Origin: Agrobacterium fabrum
Lineage (GTDB): Bacteria; Pseudomonadota; Alphaproteobacteria; Rhizobiales; Rhizobiaceae
Direction of reading: 5' to 3'
Length of the DNA stretch: 11,882 nucleotides
NCBI GenBank assembly: GCA_003241215.1
Contig: QFOL01000109.1
Location: forward strand, 1-11,882
Of the stretch, positions 8,459-11,882 are shown piece by piece (the first letter of the stretch is position 1; each line of letters begins with the position of its first letter). The position numbers and the translations under genes are program-made. The notes below the pieces were generated by a model. The model had not been told where the DNA came from. It did no database searches and saw nothing but the letters and a program-made list of their open reading frames with translations.

Positions 8459-8464
8459 CCTCCT
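8459..8464 (-). promoter_or_regulatory. Strong Shine-Dalgarno of glcB
   Basis: AGGAGG on the minus strand stands 5 nt before GTG 8453 and only 3 nt before the overlapping ATG 8455. The spacing supports the GTG as the working glcB start despite its being a non-ATG codon. Confidence 0.8.
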
Positions 8465-8479
8465 CTATTCTGGAAGCAC

Positions 8480-8509
8480 AGATTGGACGCGGAGACAGGC
8501 GCTCGTCAA
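8480..8509 (-). promoter_or_regulatory. Weak candidate glcB promoter
   Basis: On the minus strand TTGACG (8509-8504) resembles a sigma-70 -35 box. CAATCT (8485-8480), 18 nt further on, is a poor -10 match. It would place the transcription start a short distance ahead of the Shine-Dalgarno. The -35 is good and the -10 is weak, so this is only a candidate. Confidence 0.25.
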
Positions 8510-8532
8510 TTGCGGCGGATAGCCAAATATTA

Positions 8533-8547
8533 TTTCCGTTTTGGAAA
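8533..8547. repeat. Inverted repeat TTTCC-N5-GGAAA upstream of glcB
   Basis: TTTCC (8533-8537) and GGAAA (8543-8547) form a perfect 5-bp inverted repeat with a 5-nt spacer. It lies 80 nt upstream of the glcB start and just upstream of the candidate -35. The size and placement suit a dimeric regulator. The family of such a regulator is unknown; the arm order is opposite to the E. coli IclR consensus. Confidence 0.35.
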
Positions 8548-8554
8548 CAATGTG

Positions 8555-8572
8555 GGCGATAATCGCCTTTTT
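8555..8572 (+). terminator. Short hairpin with T5 reading toward DUF1402, weak
   Basis: GGCGAT (8555-8560) and ATCGCC (8562-8567) form a perfect palindrome around one base, effectively GGCG/CGCC with a 5-nt loop. TTTTT follows at 8568-8572 on the plus strand. As a terminator it faces the plus strand, where there is no gene to end, and could block antisense transcription into the DUF1402 gene. On the minus strand it lies directly after the DUF1402 stop but lacks a following T tract. The stem is short. Confidence 0.3.
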
Positions 8573-9538
8573 CTACAAAAGCGCCTGCAAATCCCTGATA
8601 CGGTCATTCACCAGCCAGCCGTAATAATTTTCTTCGGGTAGCAGGGGCTGCTCCCCGCCTGCAGCGCGCTGACGGTTCTTCTGGGCGAGAATAGCAGCGC
8701 GCTGCTGCGAACCGCCGACATTATAAAGTGTGGAGGTGACGCCCGGGTTCTTAGAAATATCCATGTCGGCAATCGATCTGTAGTCGTCGATCGATTTGCG
8801 GATAGAGGCGGCCATGAAGGCCAGCGAACGGTCTGGATCCATGATCGCGGTGTAGACGGCGGTGGCGTCGTTCTCATCCAGCTTCTCGTAACCGGAGGTT
8901 CTCGACACCATATCGGTCAACATCAGCGCCGTCAGCGGATTGATCTGGCCGAGGCCAAAGGTCTGGCCGGCATAAAAGGGCTGAAAAAATACGGCGCTGA
9001 AACGATTGTTGGGATAGTCGACACCATCGACGGTCTTGCCGCGGAAGCTGTCTTCCCAGACGTCCTCCCGACAGTTCCAGAGGCTGTAGGAATCCTTTTT
9101 CGACTGGCATTTGGTAAATTGCGAATGCGTCAGAAACTGCGCGATGGTTTCGTCCTTGTAGCCGAAACGGAAGCTGTTGCCGGCATAGGAGGCCGCCTTG
9201 ACGTAATAGGATTGCAGGCGGTCATAGGCGTCGACATTATAGGTATGCTCGCCAACGATCGCACCGATCATATGGATCGGATCGATGCCGTAGCGCCCGG
9301 CTGTCGACTTGATCTTGGCGATCAGCGCCTTGTCTGAGGACAAAAGGTCGAGGACCTTCTGGTATTTTCGCTCGAAAGACGTGTTGGACGCCTTGGTTCT
9401 TTTTGCGGAAGCACCGGGAACGCCCGGCTGTTCGGCATTGCGATTGCCTGGCGGAACAACCGTCGCGGCTTCGACGTAAGAAGACGCGGTGACGGCGACC
9501 GTCAAAGCAGCGGCTAATGCCAGAAGAGTTTTGCGCAC
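8573..9538 (-). CDS. DUF1402 family exported protein, lytic-transglycosylase-like
   Basis: I recognise this 321-residue protein as DUF1402, a family of rhizobial and related alphaproteobacteria with no established function. Residues 1-24 form a Sec signal peptide (MRKTLL, hydrophobic core, VEA end), so it should be periplasmic. The mature part has a pattern like soluble lytic transglycosylases: Glu97 in [10 protein letters not shown] (92-101), FGLGQINP (194-201) like the GLMQ motif, and LYNVGG (271-276) like the YN-x-G motif. Two cysteines (144 and 156) could form a disulfide. A muramidase or transglycosylase fold is an inference. The start is GTG 9538 with AAAAGG (9548-9553) 9 nt upstream; no in-frame ATG is nearby. 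It lies between hslU (198 nt, with a terminator) and glcB (119 nt), so it probably has its own promoter. Co-transcription with glcB is possible because no good minus-strand terminator separates them. Confidence 0.85.
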   Translation of the reverse strand: MRKTLLALAAALTVAVTASSYVEAATVVPPGNRNAEQPGVPGASAKRTKASNTSFERKYQKVLDLLSSDKALIAKIKSTAGRYGIDPIHMIGAIVGEHTYNVDAYDRLQSYYVKAASYAGNSFRFGYKDETIAQFLTHSQFTKCQSKKDSYSLWNCREDVWEDSFRGKTVDGVDYPNNRFSAVFFQPFYAGQTFGLGQINPLTALMLTDMVSRTSGYEKLDENDATAVYTAIMDPDRSLAFMAASIRKSIDDYRSIADMDISKNPGVTSTLYNVGGSQQRAAILAQKNRQRAAGGEQPLLPEENYYGWLVNDRIRDLQALL

Positions 9539-9572
9539 GAGCGAATGCCTTTTCTCAAGCCTGCGGCTTCCG

Positions 9573-9589
9573 CCAGCGAAATACGCTGG
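9573..9589. repeat. Perfect inverted repeat CCAGCG-N5-CGCTGG upstream of DUF1402
   Basis: CCAGCG (9573-9578) and CGCTGG (9584-9589) flank AAATA. The repeat lies 34 nt upstream of the DUF1402 start, in promoter or leader DNA. It may be an operator or an mRNA hairpin in the 5' leader. It has no T tail, so it is not a terminator. Confidence 0.4.
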
Positions 9590-9612
9590 GAAACCGGATC
9601 ATTCCACTAAAG

Positions 9613-9627
9613 CGGTTCCAACCGGAA
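9613..9627. repeat. Palindromic cluster of GGTT/AACC and TTCC/GGAA upstream of DUF1402
   Basis: CGGTT-CC-AACCG (9613-9624) overlaps TTCC-AACC-GGAA (9616-9627). Together they make a compact palindromic site about 75 nt upstream of the DUF1402 start. The TTCC/GGAA arms recall the inverted repeat ahead of glcB, with a spacer one base shorter. A shared regulator is speculative. Confidence 0.3.
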
Positions 9628-9675
9628 TGCAGCCCTTCCCATAAACAAAATGCGGGCTGAATGCGAGACAAGGCG

Positions 9676-9714
9676 GATAAAATAAAAGAGTGCGGCAAAT
9701 ATGACCGCACTCTT
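9676..9714 (-). terminator. Rho-independent terminator of hslVU
   Basis: The 10-bp perfect stem AAGAGTGCGG (9686-9695) with CCGCACTCTT (9705-9714) has a 9-nt loop. On the minus strand it begins 22 nt after the hslU stop and is followed by a T-rich run (TTATTTTAT), as expected of an intrinsic terminator ending the hslV-hslU transcript. Confidence 0.9.
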
Positions 9715-9736
9715 CTTTCTTGGAACCCTGAAATCT

Positions 9737-11044
9737 TCAGAGAATATAGCGGGACAAATCCGTATCGGCGGCAAGATCGCCGACATGTTTGCGGACATAT
9801 TCCTGATCGATCTTGACGGCCGAGCCGCCGCGATCCGGCGCATTGAAGGAAATCTCGTCCAGAACACGCTCCATCACCGTCTGCAGACGGCGCGCACCGA
9901 TATTCTCTACCGACGAATTGAGATGAACGGCCACATCGGCCAAGGCATCGATTGCATCGTCGGTGAAATCGAGGTCGAGTTCTTCCGTCGCCATCAGCGC
10001 CTTGTACTGGCGGATGAGGCTTGCTTCCGTCTCCGTCAGGATGCGGCGGAAATCCTCCTTGGTCAGCGGCTTCAACTCGACGCGGATCGGCAGACGGCCC
10101 TGAAGTTCGGGCAGGAGGTCCGAAGGCTTCGCCACATGGAAGGCGCCCGATGCGATGAAGAGGACGTGGTCGGTTTTCACCGGTCCATATTTCGTCGAAA
10201 CCGTCGTGCCTTCGACAAGCGGCAGCAAATCGCGCTGCACACCTTCGCGCGAAACGCCGGCGCCCATGCCGCCATCGCGGGCAGCGATCTTGTCGATTTC
10301 GTCGAGGAAGACGATGCCGTCATTTTCCACCGATTTCACCGCCTCGCGCTGGATCATTTCATTGTCGAGCAGCTTGTCGGATTCATCGCGGATAAGATCG
10401 GCATAAGATTTCGATACTGTCGTGCGCACTTTCTTGGTGCGTCCGCCCATGGCCTTGCCGAACATTTCCGACAGGTTAAGCACACCGATATTGGCGCCCG
10501 GCATGCCGGGAATTTCGAAGCCGGGCATGCCCGAGCCGCTGTCGGCCACCTCGATGTCGATTTCCTTGTCGTCCAGCTCACCATCGCGCAGCTTCTTGCG
10601 GAAGCTTTCACGCGTGCCGGGCGATGCTGTTGCGCCAACCAGCGCATCGAGCACCCGCTCCTCGGCGCTCTGATGCGCCTTGGCCTGTACTTCAGCGCGC
10701 TTTTTTTCGCGCACGAGACCGATGCCGATCTCGACGAGATCGCGGATGATCTGCTCGACATCGCGGCCGACATAACCGACTTCGGTGAACTTGGTCGCCT
10801 CGACTTTGATGAAGGGCGCGCCGGCCAGCTTCGCAAGGCGGCGGGAAATCTCGGTCTTGCCGACACCGGTCGGCCCGATCATCAGAATGTTTTTCGGCAT
10901 GACTTCGTCGCGCAGGCTCTCATCGAGCTGCTGGCGGCGCCAGCGGTTACGCAACGCAATCGCGACCGCACGTTTGGCCTCATGCTGGCCGATGATGAAG
11001 CGGTCGAGTTCCGAGACGATTTCCCGGGGAGAAAAAGTGGTCAT
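9737..11044 (-). CDS. hslU: ATP-dependent protease ATPase subunit HslU (ClpY)
   Basis: HslU is the hexameric AAA+ unfoldase that feeds substrates to HslV in the cytoplasm. The 435-residue protein shows Walker A GPTGVGKT (57-64), the pore loop GYVG (90-93), an inserted I-domain from about 110 to 240, Walker B IVFLDE (244-249) and sensor-2 GARRL (383-387). The C-terminal tail SRYIL (431-435) is the part that docks into HslV and opens it. The length is typical (E. coli HslU has 443). The start ATG 11044 has GAGAGGA at 11049-11055. hslV lies 87 nt upstream, and a strong hairpin fills 11061-11098 of that gap. The terminator lies 22 nt after the stop. Nothing is missing or truncated. In many bacteria hslVU is heat-induced through RpoH, but I see no clear RpoH promoter here. 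Confidence 0.98.
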   Translation of the reverse strand: MTTFSPREIVSELDRFIIGQHEAKRAVAIALRNRWRRQQLDESLRDEVMPKNILMIGPTGVGKTEISRRLAKLAGAPFIKVEATKFTEVGYVGRDVEQIIRDLVEIGIGLVREKKRAEVQAKAHQSAEERVLDALVGATASPGTRESFRKKLRDGELDDKEIDIEVADSGSGMPGFEIPGMPGANIGVLNLSEMFGKAMGGRTKKVRTTVSKSYADLIRDESDKLLDNEMIQREAVKSVENDGIVFLDEIDKIAARDGGMGAGVSREGVQRDLLPLVEGTTVSTKYGPVKTDHVLFIASGAFHVAKPSDLLPELQGRLPIRVELKPLTKEDFRRILTETEASLIRQYKALMATEELDLDFTDDAIDALADVAVHLNSSVENIGARRLQTVMERVLDEISFNAPDRGGSAVKIDQEYVRKHVGDLAADTDLSRYIL

Positions 11045-11060
11045 TCTATCCTCTCGGCTT

Positions 11061-11098
11061 TCCTGTTCCGGCCGGCCATTCCGGCCCGGCCCACAGGA
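11061..11098 (-). repeat. Long hairpin in the hslV-hslU intergenic mRNA
   Basis: On the minus strand TCCTGT (11098-11093) pairs with ACAGGA (11066-11061). The GC-rich interior folds as two further GGCC/GGCC helices separated by a bulged G, closed by a GGAAT loop. The structure spans 38 nt and ends 5 nt before the hslU Shine-Dalgarno region. It has no following T tract, so it is not an intrinsic terminator. It may affect mRNA decay or the ratio of HslU to HslV. Confidence 0.55.
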
Positions 11099-11103
11099 CC
11101 CTT

Positions 11104-11125
11104 GGGTGAGAAATGGGGTGAGAAA
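11104..11125. repeat. Two direct repeats of GGGTGAGAAA after hslV
   Basis: GGGTGAGAAA occurs at 11104-11113 and again at 11116-11125, a 12-nt period. The copies lie between the hslV stop and the intergenic hairpin. They may simply be a local duplication. Confidence 0.45.
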
Positions 11126-11131
11126 ACTGGC

Positions 11132-11656
11132 TTATTCGGCGTCGAGCGTTTCGACGACGAGATTGTGGTTGGTATAAACGCAGATATCGGCGGCGATATC
11201 GAGCGACTGGCGCGCCACCTCTTCCGCCGATTTGTCCGTGTCCATCATGGCGCGGGCAGCCGCAAAGGCGTAATTGCCGCCGGAACCGATGGCGATCGCG
11301 CCGTGCTCGGGCTCCAGCACATCGCCATTGCCGGTGATGGCGAGAGTGGTGGATTTATCGGCCACCAGCATCATGGCTTCGAGATTGCGCAGATATTTAT
11401 CCGTGCGCCAGTCCTTCGCAAGCTCTACAGCGGCACGCATGAGCTGGCCCGGATATTGCTCGAGTTTCTTTTCAAGACGGTCGAGCAACGTGAAGGCATC
11501 CGCCGTCGCACCGGCAAAACCGGCGATCACTTCGCCCTTGCCGATGCGGCGAACCTTGCGGGCATTACCCTTCATGACCGTCTGGCCAAGGCTTACCTGA
11601 CCGTCGCCAGCCATGACGACCTTGCCGCCCTTCCTGACTGTAATAATTGTTGTCAT
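11132..11656 (-). CDS. hslV: ATP-dependent protease peptidase subunit HslV (ClpQ)
   Basis: HslV is the N-terminal-threonine peptidase (proteasome beta-like), a double hexameric ring capped by HslU. With the start at ATG 11656 the protein has 174 residues and begins MTTIITVRK, so removal of Met exposes the catalytic threonine as in E. coli. Other active-site residues are visible: Asp18 in GDGQVS, Lys34 in NARKVRR and GSGG (124-127), each numbered with the initiator Met. The codon just upstream is an in-frame TTG (11659); starting there would place a second Met before the threonine, which fits the family less well. A modest Shine-Dalgarno, AGGTG, lies at 11661-11665. hslU follows 87 nt downstream. 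The promoter must lie in the 201-nt region shared with the divergent gene at 11858. Confidence 0.98.
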   Translation of the reverse strand: MTTIITVRKGGKVVMAGDGQVSLGQTVMKGNARKVRRIGKGEVIAGFAGATADAFTLLDRLEKKLEQYPGQLMRAAVELAKDWRTDKYLRNLEAMMLVADKSTTLAITGNGDVLEPEHGAIAIGSGGNYAFAAARAMMDTDKSAEEVARQSLDIAADICVYTNHNLVVETLDAE

Positions 11657-11669
11657 CAAACACCTGTCT

Positions 11670-11709
11670 GCCCTGCCGGGCCTGCGGTTAACGGGCCGGG
11701 ATGCGGCCC
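11670..11709 (-). repeat. Two hairpins in the hslV leader
   Basis: GGGCCG (11693-11698) pairs with CGGCCC (11704-11709) around a 5-nt loop, and GCCC (11670-11673) pairs with GGGC (11678-11681). Both would form in the 5' leader of hslV, the second just 4 nt ahead of the Shine-Dalgarno. They could slow or tune initiation. The region is GC-rich, so chance is possible, and I do not see the U(U/C)GCU-type anti-Shine-Dalgarno of a ROSE thermometer. Confidence 0.35.
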
Positions 11710-11845
11710 TTCTCGGGTTCTATGTAAGTTTGCTTTTCACGATTGCAATCTTCGAGGCGACGCACCGTTTTGAGCATGTCAGGCAAGACGATGGAACAAC
11801 TGGATATTTGTGTCCCGTGCTGATAAGGAACGGCGACATTTTCAC

Positions 11846-11849
11846 GGAG
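11846..11849 (+). promoter_or_regulatory. Shine-Dalgarno of the edge gene (probable hisB)
   Basis: GGAG lies 8 nt before ATG 11858 and supports translation starting there, although only eight codons of the gene are in the window. Confidence 0.55.
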
Positions 11850-11857
11850 CGGCCAAA

Positions 11858-11882
11858 ATGGCAGAACGTAAAGGCGAGATTA
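11858..11882 (+). CDS. hisB: Start of a gene cut by the window edge, probably hisB
   Basis: An ATG with a Shine-Dalgarno opens a frame reading MAERKGEI before the window ends. In Rhizobiales hslV is commonly divergent from the histidine cluster that begins with hisB (imidazoleglycerol-phosphate dehydratase), and rhizobial HisB proteins often begin with MAE and a short basic stretch. Eight residues cannot prove identity; the call rests mainly on conserved gene order recalled from relatives. The 201-nt region between this gene and hslV holds both promoters. Confidence 0.5.

Noticed and set aside
9539-9640. EcfG (general stress) promoter for DUF1402
   Set aside because: GGAAC occurs on the minus strand, but the nearest CGGTT is one base beyond the usual spacing and is not CGTT.
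9701-11773. A 690-codon open frame on the plus strand across hslU and hslV
   Set aside because: It is antisense to two unmistakable genes. Its translation is low in recognisable motifs and rich in His, Arg, Asp and Ala, as expected from a GC-rich shadow frame.
11657-11857. RpoH promoter for hslVU
   Set aside because: A CTCGAA element exists on the minus strand, but no CCAT-type -10 at the right distance follows, so I do not call it.
1-11882. Mobile elements, CRISPR arrays, tRNA or rRNA genes
   Set aside because: I see no transposase or integrase, no regularly spaced repeat array, and no tRNA or rRNA sequence that I recognise; composition and gene order look like core chromosome.

Overview
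The window looks like ordinary core chromosome of an alphaproteobacterium in the order Rhizobiales, most likely Agrobacterium/Rhizobium. The evidence is the GC-rich coding DNA, the gene set (an ActS/ActR redox two-component pair behind hrpB, an MmcB-family protein, a DUF1402 protein beside malate synthase G, and hslV-hslU divergent from what looks like hisB), and the protein sequences. I see no insertion sequence, prophage gene, CRISPR array, rRNA or tRNA, and no block that looks foreign. This is recognition from memory of the families; no database was searched.

Layout. Positions 1-338 are a relatively AT-rich stretch with no gene I can support. A plus-strand set of three genes follows: hrpB (339-2825, DExH-box helicase), actS (2855-4162, membrane redox-sensing histidine kinase) and actR (4236-4823, Fis-type response regulator). 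mmcB (4830-5315, minus) converges on actR with only 6 nt between the stop codons. A divergent intergenic region of 183 nt then leads to a lipoprotein L,D-transpeptidase (5499-6212, plus), which ends at a strong, probably bidirectional terminator (6232-6265). From there to 11656 all genes are on the minus strand. In transcription order they are hslV (11656-11132), hslU (11044-9737), a terminator, a DUF1402 exported protein (9538-8573) and glcB, malate synthase G (8453-6285). At the right edge, reading away from hslV, the first codons of a probable hisB begin at 11858.

How the genes work together. ActS senses redox state through a quinone-binding loop and a cytosolic cysteine (both motifs visible) and should phosphorylate ActR, a global regulator of energy and carbon metabolism and acid tolerance in rhizobia. 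HslV and HslU form the two-part ClpYQ protease: HslV is the threonine peptidase and HslU the AAA+ unfoldase. GlcB condenses glyoxylate with acetyl-CoA. The L,D-transpeptidase and the DUF1402 protein, which carries lytic-transglycosylase-like motifs, both point to the cell wall but lie in separate units. MmcB is a nuclease-fold DNA-repair protein.

I do not find an undescribed multi-gene system here. The observations most worth following are smaller: the lytic-transglycosylase-like signature in DUF1402, a long stable hairpin just ahead of the hslU ribosome-binding site, an ATG-TGA start-stop overlapping the GTG start of glcB, palindromes in the promoter regions of glcB, DUF1402 and mmcB/ldt, and start-codon corrections for actS and hslV.
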